DNA of 64,000 bases from Rudaea sp. 3F27F6 (GCF_005503555.1 NZ_SCNG01000005.1:310001-374000), one strand, 5' to 3'; shown: positions 6,953 through 16,131, counted from the first letter of the stretch. Notes: generated by a model from the sequence alone, not told the origin. Program-made: numbers and translations.

Positions 6953-9165
6953 TGGCGACGAAGACCCGCTTTGCCATACCGACCTTGGTCAGCGCGTTCG
7001 CGCTGCTCGCCGTCGCCGCGCATGCGGCCGACGACGTGACCAAGCCGGCGGACAGCAACAACCCCGACAACACGCTCGCACCGATCATCGTCACCGCGCA
7101 GAAGCGCAGCGAGGACGTGCAGAGCGTGCCGATCTCGATCAGCGTCATCGGCAGCGAGCAACTCGAACAGATGCATGCGACGCAGTTGTCCGACTACGTC
7201 AATTATCTGCCCGGCGTGCAGATGATCACGTCCGGCACGCCGGGGCTCGGCGCGGTGGCGATGCGCGGCATCTCGCCGCTCGGATCGAACGCGACGGTGT
7301 CGACTTACATCGACGAGACGCCGCTCGGTTCGAGTTCGTTCTACGCGAGATCGGCCGGCAATGTGCTCGATCTGCTGCCGTACGATGTCGAGAGCTTCCA
7401 GGCACTGCGCGGACCGCAGGGCACGCTGTGGGGCGCGGGTGCGCTCGGCGGCGTGATCCAATACGTCACCCGGCAGCCCGATCTCGATCAGTTTTCCATG
7501 CGCGTCGGCGGCGACGTGTTCGGCCTCGACGGTTCGGGTGGCCTCGGCGTCGGCGCCCGGGCCAGCCTCAACGCGCCGCTGATCCCGGGCCAGCTCGGCC
7601 TCAGCGTCAGCCTCGCGCGGCAGAACACGCCGGGCTACATCGACAATCACCGCACCGGCGAGAGCGACCAGAACAGTTTTTCGCAGACCGCAGGAAGAGT
7701 CGCACTGCGCTGGAAAGCGACCGACGATCTGACCATCTCGCTTGCCGCGATCAAACAGAAGATCGACGGCGACAACAATGCCAACGTCGCCCTCGACCCG
7801 CTGACCTTGCAGCCGATTTACGGCAAGCGCTACAACAACAATTACGTACCCGAGCCGACCACGCGCGATCTCGACTATTTCACCGCCACGGTGAACTGGG
7901 ACGCCGGCTTCGCCGACTTCGTTTCGGCGACGAGTTATTCGCAGACGATCCAGCGCGGCGTGCAGGACGCCACAATGACTTACGGCGTGCTGTTTCCGGC
8001 GTTCGGCCAGCCAGCGCCCGGCCTGTCGGACTTCAGGCTCAAGCTGAATCTGTACAAGGTGACCCAGGAGTTCCGCCTTGCCTCGAAATCCGACGACCGC
8101 TTCGAGTGGCTGGTCGGCACGTTCTACACCAACGAAACCAGCCGCAACTACCAGCGTGCGAGCGCGGAGAAGTTCGACGGCACGCCGATCCCCGGGCTCG
8201 ATCCGCTCGCGCTTGCGCAGCTGCCGTCGAGCTACAAGGAATACGCGCTGTTCGGCAACGTCACCTGGAAGTTCAACGACAAGTTCGACATCGGCGCGGG
8301 CCTGCGCTGGGCGCGCAACGAGCAGGAGTTCACCCAGATCAGCAGCGGATCGATCCTGCCGACCACGATCACGCCGGGCAGTTCGGCCGAGACTGTGCGC
8401 ACCTGGTCGGTCGGGCCGCGCTGGCATCTCACTCCGGACACCATGCTGTATGCGCGCGTCGCGACCGGCTACCAGCCGGGCGGCCCGAACGTCGTCCTGC
8501 CGGGCGTGCCGGCGACGGTCGGCGCGGACACGCTGACCAACTACGAATTCGGACTGAAGACCTCGCTGATCGATCATCGCCTGATTCTCGACGCCGCGGT
8601 GTTCAACATCGACTGGAAGAAGATCCAGGTCAGCGCCTCGAACAACGTCGCGACCTATCTGGTCAACGGCGGCACGGCGAACAGCAAGGGCCTCGAATTC
8701 TCCGCGCTGTACACGCCGGTCAACGGTCTGCGCCTCGGCTTGAACGGCGCCTACACCGACGCGAAGCTGACCGAGAACGTTCCCGCGGTCGGCGGACTCG
8801 ATGGCGACCGTCTGCCGTTCATTCCGAAGTGGAGTGGCTCGGCGACGGCCGACTACTCGTTCCCGCTGAGCGGCAGCTGGACCATGCGCGTCGGCGGCGG
8901 TCTGCGCTACGTCGGCGACAGCTACACCATGGTGAATCACAGCCCGCTCGCGCTGCCGATGGACAGCTACGCCGCTGTCGATCTCAACGCCGACATCGCC
9001 AACGACCGCTGGACCGTGCGCTTCTTCGTCAAGAATGCTACGAACAAGAATGTGTACGTGTCGCTCTCGCCGATCCAGAACGGCGGCACCGGTGCGATTT
9101 CCCAGGTGTCCGGAACACCGCTGCAGCCGCGCATCGTCGGCGTCGGCTTCGACCTGAAACTCTGA
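6952..9165 (+). CDS. TonB-dependent outer-membrane receptor 2
   Basis: 737 residues. The ATG overlaps the stop of the dipeptidase. A signal peptide ends near AAHA (about residue 24), IIVTAQKR follows near residue 46, and the plug and barrel end in DLKL. It aligns with the receptor at 2356 with few gaps over nearly its whole length, so the two are recent paralogues. They differ mainly in barrel and loop stretches such as the region after the FVSATSYS segment. Tight coupling to a dipeptidase and to DgcN-type metabolism suggests peptide uptake. The two receptors may take different members of one substrate family. Confidence 0.93.
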   Translation: MATKTRFAIPTLVSAFALLAVAAHAADDVTKPADSNNPDNTLAPIIVTAQKRSEDVQSVPISISVIGSEQLEQMHATQLSDYVNYLPGVQMITSGTPGLGAVAMRGISPLGSNATVSTYIDETPLGSSSFYARSAGNVLDLLPYDVESFQALRGPQGTLWGAGALGGVIQYVTRQPDLDQFSMRVGGDVFGLDGSGGLGVGARASLNAPLIPGQLGLSVSLARQNTPGYIDNHRTGESDQNSFSQTAGRVALRWKATDDLTISLAAIKQKIDGDNNANVALDPLTLQPIYGKRYNNNYVPEPTTRDLDYFTATVNWDAGFADFVSATSYSQTIQRGVQDATMTYGVLFPAFGQPAPGLSDFRLKLNLYKVTQEFRLASKSDDRFEWLVGTFYTNETSRNYQRASAEKFDGTPIPGLDPLALAQLPSSYKEYALFGNVTWKFNDKFDIGAGLRWARNEQEFTQISSGSILPTTITPGSSAETVRTWSVGPRWHLTPDTMLYARVATGYQPGGPNVVLPGVPATVGADTLTNYEFGLKTSLIDHRLILDAAVFNIDWKKIQVSASNNVATYLVNGGTANSKGLEFSALYTPVNGLRLGLNGAYTDAKLTENVPAVGGLDGDRLPFIPKWSGSATADYSFPLSGSWTMRVGGGLRYVGDSYTMVNHSPLALPMDSYAAVDLNADIANDRWTVRFFVKNATNKNVYVSLSPIQNGGTGAISQVSGTPLQPRIVGVGFDLKL

Positions 9166-9181
9166 AGGACTGTTCAAGATC

Positions 9182-10225
9182 ATGCAGATCAATCCGCTTA
9201 CCCGCGATACCTCGATCGAGCCGCTGCCGTCGCCGTACTTGCTGTTTCTCGGCGACGCGACCGAACCCGGTTTCGCCAAGACCGCGTTCGGCCTGCGCGA
9301 CTGGGCGCCCGAGCGCTGTCTCGGCGAGTGGTCGACGAATGCCGCGACGGTGACCACCGGCCTGCCGCGGCTGACGCCGAAAGAGGCGCGCATGCGCGGC
9401 GCGCGCGGCCTCGTCATCGGCGTGGCCAGCATCGGCGGCGCGATCGGCGCGAGCTGGATTCCGCATCTGGTCGAAGCGCTCGAAGCGGGACTCGATCTGG
9501 TCAGCGGCATGCACCATCGTCTGACCGACGTACCGCAACTCGCGGCCGCCGCGGAGCGCTGCGGGCGCAAGCTCGTCGATGTGCGCGTGCCGCCGCCGAA
9601 CATCCCGATCGCATGCGGGCGCAAGCGCAGCGGCAAGCGCCTGCTCACTGTCGGCACCGATTGTGCGCTCGGCAAAAAGTACACCGCACTCGCGATCGCC
9701 AAGGCGTTCACGGCGAAGGGCGTTGACGCCGATTTCCGCGCGACCGGGCAGACCGGCATTCTGATCGCCGGCTCGGGCATGCCGATGGACGCGGTGATTT
9801 CCGATTTCGGCGCGGGCGCCGCCGAGATGCTGAGTCCCGACGCGGCGCCGACGCACTGGGACGTGGTCGAAGGGCAGGGCTCGCTGTTCCATCCGGCCTA
9901 CGCGGGCGTCTCGCTCGGCCTGCTGCACGGCAGCCAGCCCGACGTGATCGTGGTCTGTCACGAAGCGGGCCGCACGGAGATGATGGGGTATCCAAGTTAT
10001 CCGCTGCCGAGCATCGAGGACACGATCAGTCTCAACCTCCGGCTCGGCGCACGCACGAACGCCGCGATCCGCTGCGCGGGAGTGAGCGCCAACACATCGC
10101 GTCTCGACGAAGCGGCGGCGCGCGAGTGGCTCGCGCGCGAAAGTGCGCGGCTCGGCATGCCGGTGGCGGACCCGATCCGTGGTGGGGAAGAATTCGAAAA
10201 GCTCGTCGCGGCCTGTCTTTCTTGA
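9182..10225 (+). CDS. dgcN: DUF1611 family protein, D-glutamate N-acetyltransferase DgcN-like
   Basis: 347 residues, no signal peptide. The first part (to about residue 140) matches the DUF1611 N-terminal domain (GVASIGGAI, SGMHHRL). The second part carries a P-loop-like GTDCALGKKYT at 158-168, then EGQGSLFHPAYAGVS and VCHEAGR, all typical of the family. A characterised member, DgcN, N-acetylates D-glutamate and works with an enolase-superfamily partner, DgcA. Here such a partner lies one gene downstream at 12533. It starts 16 nt after the receptor stop, in the same operon. The D-glutamate specificity is transferred from the family and was not read from the sequence. Confidence 0.8.
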   Translation: MQINPLTRDTSIEPLPSPYLLFLGDATEPGFAKTAFGLRDWAPERCLGEWSTNAATVTTGLPRLTPKEARMRGARGLVIGVASIGGAIGASWIPHLVEALEAGLDLVSGMHHRLTDVPQLAAAAERCGRKLVDVRVPPPNIPIACGRKRSGKRLLTVGTDCALGKKYTALAIAKAFTAKGVDADFRATGQTGILIAGSGMPMDAVISDFGAGAAEMLSPDAAPTHWDVVEGQGSLFHPAYAGVSLGLLHGSQPDVIVVCHEAGRTEMMGYPSYPLPSIEDTISLNLRLGARTNAAIRCAGVSANTSRLDEAAAREWLARESARLGMPVADPIRGGEEFEKLVAACLS

Positions 10226-10265
10226 AGGCCGCAGCGAGAGGGAAGGCGACAAGTTGCAGAGTCCC

Positions 10266-10300
10266 GTCGTTGCCCGCGTGTTTTTCGCGGGAATGACAGA
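10266..10300. repeat. Remnant of dRS3/REP-like hairpin
   Basis: Between dgcN and the serine hydrolase, GTCGTTGCCCGCG and CGCGGGAATGACAG form the two arms of a degenerate version of the ATTCCCGC/GCGGGAAT hairpin seen in the repeats at 20811 and 31207. Confidence 0.5.
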
Positions 10301-10327
10301 AAATTCGCGATCGTGGGAGGACAAATC

Positions 10328-12304
10328 ATGAAAAAAGCAAAATGGTTGCTCGCGGTTTCCGCCGCGTTGACGACGCTGTTCGCAGCCGCGCAGGCACCGA
10401 CCGAAACTTCGCCGCCCGCGGCGGCGGCAACCGCGCCGCCGGTCGCCGACTCGGTGCCCGGTCTGACCAAGACCGACGTCGACGCCTGGCTCGACGGCTA
10501 CATGCCTTACGCGCTCGCGACCGGCGACATCGCCGGCGCGGTCGTCGCAGTGGTCAAGGACGGGCAGATCGTCACTTCGCGCGGCTACGGCTACGCCGAC
10601 GTCGACGCGCGCAAGCCGGTCGATCCGAAATTGACCTTGTTCCGCCCCGGTTCGGTGTCGAAGTTGTTCACCTGGACCGCGGTGATGCAGCAGGTCGAGC
10701 AGGGCAAGATCGATCTCGACGGCGACGTCAACAAGTATCTCGATTTCCAGATCCCTGCGCGCGACGGCAAGCCGCTGACCATGCGCCAGATCATGCAGCA
10801 CGTCGGCGGATTCGAGGAGCAGGGCAAGGAGATCATGACCTACGGCCCGAACCCGCCGAAGTTCGACGACCTGCTCAAGCGCTGGACGCCCGAGCGCGTG
10901 TTCGAGCCCGGCACGACGCCGGCCTATTCGAACTATGCGACCTCGCTGGCCGGCTACATCGTCCAGCGTGTCTCCGGCGAGTCGTTCGACGACTATCTCG
11001 ACAAGCATCTCTTCGCGCCGCTCGACATGAAGCACTCGACGTTCCGCCAGCCGCTGCCGGCGGCGCTCGCACCGCTGATGTCGAAGGGCTATCGGCGCGC
11101 CTCCGAGCCGCCGATCGAATTCGAGAACGTCGGCCCGGCGCCGGCCGGCTCGCTGGCGTCGCCCGGCGAGGACATGGCGCACTTTATGATCGCCCATCTC
11201 AACGGCGGCGAGTACAACGGCAACCGCATCCTGCGCGCCGACACGATCGAGAAGATGCACAACAGTCCGCTGACCCTGCTGCCGCCGCTCAACCGCATGG
11301 AGCTCGGCTTCTTCGAGACCAACCTCAACGGCCGCCAAGTGATCGCGCATCTCGGCGACACCCAGGTATTCCACACTTCGCTGCATCTGTTCCTCAAAGA
11401 CAACGTCGGCTTCTACGTGTCGTTCAACAGCGCCGGCAAGGAAGGCGCGGTCGGTCCGCTGCGCGGCGCACTGTTCCAGGACTTCGCCGATCGCTATCTG
11501 CCGAACGTCGCGCCGCCCGACGGCAAGGTCGACGAGAAGACGGCGAAAGAACACGCGCAGTTGATGGCCGGCAAGTGGACGGTGTCGCGCGGATCGCGGT
11601 CGAACTTCCTCGCGATCACCGACTTCATCGGCCAGAACACGCTCAGCGTCGACGAAAAAGGCAATCTCGTCACGCCGTTCAAGACGCTCGGCGGCGCGCC
11701 GCGCCAGTGGGTCGAGATCGCGCCGTTCGTCTGGCGCGACAAGAACAGCCACGATCGCTTCGCCGCCAAGGTGGTCGACGGCAAGCCGGTGCGCTGGAGC
11801 TTCGACACGATATCGCCGTTCATGGTGTTCGACCGGCCCGAGTGGTACCGCGATTCGGGCTGGTTGATGCCGTTGTTCTCGCTCGGCCTCGGCGCGCTGC
11901 TGCTCACCGGTCTGTTCTGGCCGATCACCGCGATCGTGCGCCGCCGCTACGGCGCCAAGCTCGCGCTCGACGCGAAATCGCTGAACGTATATCGCTGGAG
12001 TAGGATCGCCGCGATCGCCGTGGTTGCCGCGATTGCCATCTGGGCTTTCACCGTCACCACGATGATGAAGGACCTGAGCAACTTCAGCTCGCGCTTCGAC
12101 GGCGTGCTCTGGTTCGCCGAAATTTTCGGCACGGTGGCCTTCATCGGCGGCTTCCTCGTGATGCTGTGGAATCTCGCCACGGTCTGGCGCGGCGACCCCC
12201 GCTGGCCGGCGAAGACCTGGAGCATCGTGCTCGCGCTGTCGGCCTTCTTCGTCCTCTGGGTCGCGCTCGCGTTCAAGCTGATCCATTTCGGCACGAACTT
12301 CTGA
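10328..12304 (+). CDS. Exported serine hydrolase (class C beta-lactamase fold) with C-terminal membrane helices
   Basis: 658 residues. The ATG has a GGGAGG ribosome site. A signal peptide (about residues 1-22) is followed by a beta-lactamase/DD-peptidase domain. The SxxK motif is SVSK at 109-112, the tyrosine motif is YSN at 200-202, and HLGD probably supplies the third motif. After about residue 510 come several hydrophobic segments, which should anchor it in the inner membrane with the catalytic domain outside. The family includes D-aminopeptidases, esterases and MlrB. Its position between dgcN and the epimerase gene favours a peptidase releasing D-residues. True beta-lactamase activity is unlikely. 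Confidence 0.85.
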   Translation: MKKAKWLLAVSAALTTLFAAAQAPTETSPPAAAATAPPVADSVPGLTKTDVDAWLDGYMPYALATGDIAGAVVAVVKDGQIVTSRGYGYADVDARKPVDPKLTLFRPGSVSKLFTWTAVMQQVEQGKIDLDGDVNKYLDFQIPARDGKPLTMRQIMQHVGGFEEQGKEIMTYGPNPPKFDDLLKRWTPERVFEPGTTPAYSNYATSLAGYIVQRVSGESFDDYLDKHLFAPLDMKHSTFRQPLPAALAPLMSKGYRRASEPPIEFENVGPAPAGSLASPGEDMAHFMIAHLNGGEYNGNRILRADTIEKMHNSPLTLLPPLNRMELGFFETNLNGRQVIAHLGDTQVFHTSLHLFLKDNVGFYVSFNSAGKEGAVGPLRGALFQDFADRYLPNVAPPDGKVDEKTAKEHAQLMAGKWTVSRGSRSNFLAITDFIGQNTLSVDEKGNLVTPFKTLGGAPRQWVEIAPFVWRDKNSHDRFAAKVVDGKPVRWSFDTISPFMVFDRPEWYRDSGWLMPLFSLGLGALLLTGLFWPITAIVRRRYGAKLALDAKSLNVYRWSRIAAIAVVAAIAIWAFTVTTMMKDLSNFSSRFDGVLWFAEIFGTVAFIGGFLVMLWNLATVWRGDPRWPAKTWSIVLALSAFFVLWVALAFKLIHFGTNF

Positions 12305-12532
12305 TGCCCCTCGGTAGACCGCTTGCGCCGCAATGACCGGCGCAGGCGGGATGCCGTTGCGGTTGCTAAGCAAAACCCGTTCGCCCGGAGCACATCGAAC
12401 GGCGAACGTCACGGCGGATTGCCGTTCGTGCTTCGACGGGCAAGGCGCATCGCCGCCGGGTTTGTCGAAGCATCGCCGCGAACGGCACGGCGCATTCGCC
12501 TTCAACCTGCTGCATATCGGAGTGGATTTCTG

Positions 12533-13522
12533 ATGCCTTCACGCAAGCTGCACGTCGAGATCAAGGAACTGCGCTTTGTCACGCCGTTCCGCATCTCGGG
12601 CTATCTGTTCGAGAAACAGGACGTCGTCATCGTCACCATCGAAGAAGGTGCGCATCGTGGCCGCGGCGAGGCCGCTGGCGTCTACTATCTCGGCGACACG
12701 GCAGCGAGTCTCGTCGCCGCGATCGAAGCGCACCGCGGCGAGATCGAGGCGGGCCTCGACCGCGCCGGCCTGCAACGGCTGATGTCGGCCGGCGGCGCGC
12801 GCAACGCGGTCGACTGCGCGCTCTGGGATCTCGATGCGAAGCGCAGTGGCCAGAGCGTATTCGAGCTTGCCGGTCTAGCGCCGCCGAAGGCACTGCTGAC
12901 GACGTTCACGCTCGGCGCGGATGAACCCGCGGCGATGGCCGAAGGCGCGCGCCGCTATGCGCAGGCGCGTTCGCTCAAATTGAAACTCACCGGCGATCTC
13001 GAACTCGATCTCGCGCGCGTCAACGCGGTGCGTGCGGCGCGGCCCGAGACGTGGATCGGCGTCGATGCGAACCGCGGCTACGCGATCGCCGAACTCGATG
13101 CGCTCGTGCACGGGCTCGTTGCGGCCGGCGTGTCGCTGCTCGAACAGCCGCTCGCGCGCGGACGCGAGGCCGATCTCGAAGGCTACGTGTCGCCGATTCC
13201 GATCGCGGCCGACGAAAGCGTGCTGACCTTGGACGAAGTGCCCGCTCTGGTCGGACGCTTTAATATCGTCAACATCAAACTCGACAAGTGCGGCGGACTC
13301 AGCGAAGGCCTGGCGATGGCACGCAAGGCGCGCGAACTCGGCCTCGGCGTGATGGTCGGCAACATGACCGGCACGAGCCTGGCGATGGCGCCGGGCTTCG
13401 TGCTCGGCCAGCTCTGCGACTTCGTCGACCTCGACGGGCCGATCTTCATCGCCGACGATCCCGAGCCGCGCGCGCGCTACGCCGACGGCACGATCTGGTG
13501 CGGCACGGAACTCTGGGGCTGA
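12533..13522 (+). CDS. dgcA: Enolase-superfamily dipeptide epimerase / N-acetyl-D-glutamate racemase DgcA-like
   Basis: 329 residues from the ATG at 12533; the frame is open further upstream but without coding signs. The muconate-lactonising subgroup residues are present. The acid/base pair is Lys149-x-Lys151 (KLK) on one face and Lys249 (NIKLDK) on the other. Metal ligands are Asp178 (VDANRG), Glu204 (LLEQPL) and Asp227 (AADES). Family members epimerise dipeptides such as L-Ala-D/L-Glu, and the DgcA branch epimerises N-acetyl-D-glutamate. A DUF1611/DgcN gene in the same cluster favours the DgcA role. A muropeptide dipeptide epimerase (YcjG/YkfB type) is the alternative. Confidence 0.85.
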   Translation: MPSRKLHVEIKELRFVTPFRISGYLFEKQDVVIVTIEEGAHRGRGEAAGVYYLGDTAASLVAAIEAHRGEIEAGLDRAGLQRLMSAGGARNAVDCALWDLDAKRSGQSVFELAGLAPPKALLTTFTLGADEPAAMAEGARRYAQARSLKLKLTGDLELDLARVNAVRAARPETWIGVDANRGYAIAELDALVHGLVAAGVSLLEQPLARGREADLEGYVSPIPIAADESVLTLDEVPALVGRFNIVNIKLDKCGGLSEGLAMARKARELGLGVMVGNMTGTSLAMAPGFVLGQLCDFVDLDGPIFIADDPEPRARYADGTIWCGTELWG

Positions 13523-13535
13523 GCGCACATCGCGC

Positions 13536-14864
13536 ATGAGCACCGCGACCGCCAACGCGCTCGAGCGCACCTGGTTCGGCCAGCCACGCGGATTGACCGT
13601 CCTGTTCCTGACCGAGATGTGGGAGATCTTCTCCTACTACGGTATGCGCGCGCTGCTGGTCTATTACATGACCAAGCAACTGCTGATCGGACAGGAGCGC
13701 GCGTCGCTGATCTACGGCGCCTACACGGCGACCGCGTACTTCACGCCGATCTTCGGCGGCATGATCGCCGACCGCTGGCTCGGCAAGCGCCGCGCGGTGA
13801 TACTCGGCGGCAGCATCATGGCCGTCGGGCATTTCCTCATGGCGTTCGAGCCCGCGTTCTATCTTGCTCTCGCAACGATCGCGCTCGGCAACGGCCTGTT
13901 CATGCCGAGCCTGCCGAGCCAGATCGACGACCTGTACAAACCCGACGACGCGCGCCGCGGCTGGGCCTACAACGTCTACTACGTCGGCATCAATCTCGGC
14001 GGTTTCCTCGCGCCGCTGGTCTGCGGCACGCTCGGCGAGTTCTACGGCTGGCATTGGGGTTTCGGCGCGGCCGGAATCGGCATGCTGGCCGGACTGTCGA
14101 TCTACGTGCTCGGCGGAAAATATCTGCCGGCGCAGGAGCGCGTGGTGCGCGTCGTCGAGAAAGCGAAAATCTCCTGGACCGAGTATCGGCCGACCCTGCT
14201 GCTTCTGCTCGCGGTCGGCCTGTCGGTGACCGTGTTCCGCGCGGCCTATGAGCAGATCGGCAACACCGTTCCGTTGTGGGCCGACGTCGGCGTCGATCGC
14301 GCGACGAGCTTCGCGACGATACCGATGACCTGGTTCCAGTCGCTCAATCCCTTGCTCGTGTTCCTGCTCACGCCGCCGCTGCTCGCGTATTGGCGCCGGC
14401 GCGCGCAGACGCAGCGTGAGCCGACTTCGATGCAGAAGATGGCGCTCGGCGCGGTGATCGTCGCGGGCGCGTATCTGCTGCTTGCGTTCGCGGCATTCGA
14501 GGTGGGGCAGGGACGTGCGCACTGGCTGTGGTTCGTCGCCTATTTCGCCATCTTCACGATCGGCGAATTGCATATCCTGCCGGTCGGTCTCGGATTGTTC
14601 GCGCGGCTGGCACCGGCCGGCTACGGCGCGACGACGATCGCAGCCTGGTTCTGCGCGATCTTCACCGGCAGCCTCTGCGCGGGTTTCGTCGGCCGCTGGT
14701 GGAGTTCGCTGAGCCACGCGGCTTTTTTCTTCGTCCTCGCCTGTATCGCGCTGCTTGCCGCGGCCATGCTGATTGCGCTCGACCGCACGGCGCGGCGCAT
14801 CGAGCGGCAGCGCTTCGATAGCATCGCAGCGACGACCGCATCCCTCGTTCCGACACACGGCTGA
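13536..14864 (+). CDS. POT/PTR2 family peptide transporter (MFS)
   Basis: 442 residues with about 12 hydrophobic segments. The start lies 13 nt after the epimerase stop. The N-terminal signature FLTEMWEIFSYYGMRAL places it in the proton-coupled oligopeptide transporter family, which brings di- and tripeptides into the cytoplasm. The family motif is ExxER; here Glu27 and Glu30 are present but the arginine is Ile31 (codon ATC). That arginine is usually important for proton coupling, so the mechanism or direction could differ. The neighbours suggest a peptide or N-acyl amino-acid substrate. MlrD of the microcystin cluster is described as belonging to the same broad family. Confidence 0.88.
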   Translation: MSTATANALERTWFGQPRGLTVLFLTEMWEIFSYYGMRALLVYYMTKQLLIGQERASLIYGAYTATAYFTPIFGGMIADRWLGKRRAVILGGSIMAVGHFLMAFEPAFYLALATIALGNGLFMPSLPSQIDDLYKPDDARRGWAYNVYYVGINLGGFLAPLVCGTLGEFYGWHWGFGAAGIGMLAGLSIYVLGGKYLPAQERVVRVVEKAKISWTEYRPTLLLLLAVGLSVTVFRAAYEQIGNTVPLWADVGVDRATSFATIPMTWFQSLNPLLVFLLTPPLLAYWRRRAQTQREPTSMQKMALGAVIVAGAYLLLAFAAFEVGQGRAHWLWFVAYFAIFTIGELHILPVGLGLFARLAPAGYGATTIAAWFCAIFTGSLCAGFVGRWWSSLSHAAFFFVLACIALLAAAMLIALDRTARRIERQRFDSIAATTASLVPTHG

Positions 14865-14874
14865 GCATACGATC

Positions 14875-16041
14875 ATGTCCTCCTGGTTCCAGCGTTTTCT
14901 GTTGCCGGGGTTCGCCTTCAAGGCCGTGGTCATCGGCGGCGGCTATGCGACCGGCAGAGAGCTTGCCGAGTTCTTTATGCCGAGCGGGCCGTGGGGCGGC
15001 GTCGCCGCGATGGCGCTCGCGACCCTGATCTGGAGCGCGGTGTGCGTTGCCACGTTCGCCTTCGCCCGCCTGGTCGGTGCGCGCGACTATCTGAGTTTCG
15101 TGCGCGCCTTGCTCGGCCCGGGCTGGGTCGTGTTCGAGATCGCCTACGTCTTGTTCGTGGTGTTGATCCTCGCCGTGTTCGGCGCGGCCGCGGGCGCGAT
15201 CGGCGAAGCCATGTTCGGCCTGCCCAAGCTCGTCGGTACGCTTACGCTGATGGCCGGCATCGCCCTGTTCGCGACCTTCGGCAACACGTCGGTCGAGCGC
15301 CTGTTCAAGTACGTGTCGTTTCTGCTCTACGCGGTCTACGCGATCTTCGTCGTGCTCGCGATCACGCGTTTCGGCGACCGCATCCTCGCCGGCTTCTCGG
15401 TGCCGGCCTCCGCCGACGGCTGGGCGCTCGGCGGCGTGACTTACGCGAGCTACAACATCATCGGCGCCGTGGTCATCCTGCCGGTCCTGCGCCATCTGAC
15501 CAGCACGCGCGACGCGGTGATCGCCGGTGCGATCGCCGGTCCGCTCGCGATGGTGCCGGCGCTGCTGTTCTTTGTCTGCATGGTCGCCTATTACCCCGAA
15601 GTGGCGAACGAGACCCTGCCGTCGGATTTTCTGCTGCAGAAATTGAATCTGCCGGTGTTCCACCTGCTGTTCCAGTTCATGATCTTTGCCGCCCTGCTCG
15701 AAAGCGGCACCGGCGCCGTACACGCGATCAACGAACGCATCGACAAGGCCTGGCGCGTGCGCCACGGTGTCGAGCTGTCGGCCGCTTCGCGCCTCGCGAT
15801 CGCCCTCGTGCTGCTGGTCGGCTGCATGCTGCTCGCCGATCGCTTCGGTCTTGTGGGATTGATCGCCAAGGGTTATCGCGCGCTTGCGGCGATCTTCCTT
15901 GCCGTCTACGTCTTGCCGGTGATGACGCTCGGCGTCGCACGACTATGGCGCAGCCGCGGCATCGAAGGAAAACGATTGCACCACGGAGAACACGGAGGGC
16001 ACGGAGGGCACGGAGAAAAAGCCGTGAAGAGTCCTTTGTGA
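14875..16041 (+). CDS. YkvI-like integral membrane transporter
   Basis: 388 residues starting 10 nt after the POT gene. Ten or more hydrophobic segments and the opening PGFAFKAVVIGGGYATGRE resemble the YkvI (COG3949) family, distantly related to amino-acid transporters of the APC superfamily. No member I know of has a proven substrate. Co-transcription with the POT transporter suggests amino-acid or peptide transport. The C-terminal tail after about residue 360 is not typical of the family. It is His/Gly-rich (HGEHGGHGGHGE) and is encoded by a 9-bp interspersed tandem repeat that the frame runs into, so the ancestral stop was probably earlier. Confidence 0.75.
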   Translation: MSSWFQRFLLPGFAFKAVVIGGGYATGRELAEFFMPSGPWGGVAAMALATLIWSAVCVATFAFARLVGARDYLSFVRALLGPGWVVFEIAYVLFVVLILAVFGAAAGAIGEAMFGLPKLVGTLTLMAGIALFATFGNTSVERLFKYVSFLLYAVYAIFVVLAITRFGDRILAGFSVPASADGWALGGVTYASYNIIGAVVILPVLRHLTSTRDAVIAGAIAGPLAMVPALLFFVCMVAYYPEVANETLPSDFLLQKLNLPVFHLLFQFMIFAALLESGTGAVHAINERIDKAWRVRHGVELSAASRLAIALVLLVGCMLLADRFGLVGLIAKGYRALAAIFLAVYVLPVMTLGVARLWRSRGIEGKRLHHGEHGGHGGHGEKAVKSPL

Positions 16042-16089
16042 TGCCGTTGCTTTGCGTGTTCTCCGCTTTTCCCGGCGTTCTGCGTGTGG
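15979..16089. repeat. CACGGAG tandem repeat and inverted partner
   Basis: Four CACGGAG units start at 15982, 15991, 16000 and 16009, an exact 9-bp period. About 45 nt on, GTGTTCTCCG (16057-16066) is a partial inverted copy of the CGGAGAACAC in the first units. This type of accacggagaacacggag element is widespread between bacterial genes. It overlaps the end of the YkvI-like gene and the space before the next gene. Confidence 0.7.
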
Positions 16090-16131
16090 CCGTCGTTTGA
16101 TCCCGCTTTCATCTGTGGTCGTGGAGGATTT

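Noticed and set aside
10328-12304. Serine hydrolase as an antibiotic-resistance beta-lactamase
   Set aside because: The fold and SxxK/YxN motifs fit, but the long C-terminal membrane part and the peptide-catabolic context point to a peptidase or esterase.
6811-12505. Very long open frames on the minus strand opposite the receptor, dgcN and hydrolase genes
   Set aside because: They are Arg/Ala/Gly-rich shadows of well-supported plus-strand genes in GC-rich DNA and lack domains or ribosome sites.
15979-16041. His-rich C-terminus of the YkvI-like protein as a metal-binding site
   Set aside because: It is encoded by an interspersed tandem DNA repeat, so the composition is explained without selection for metal binding.
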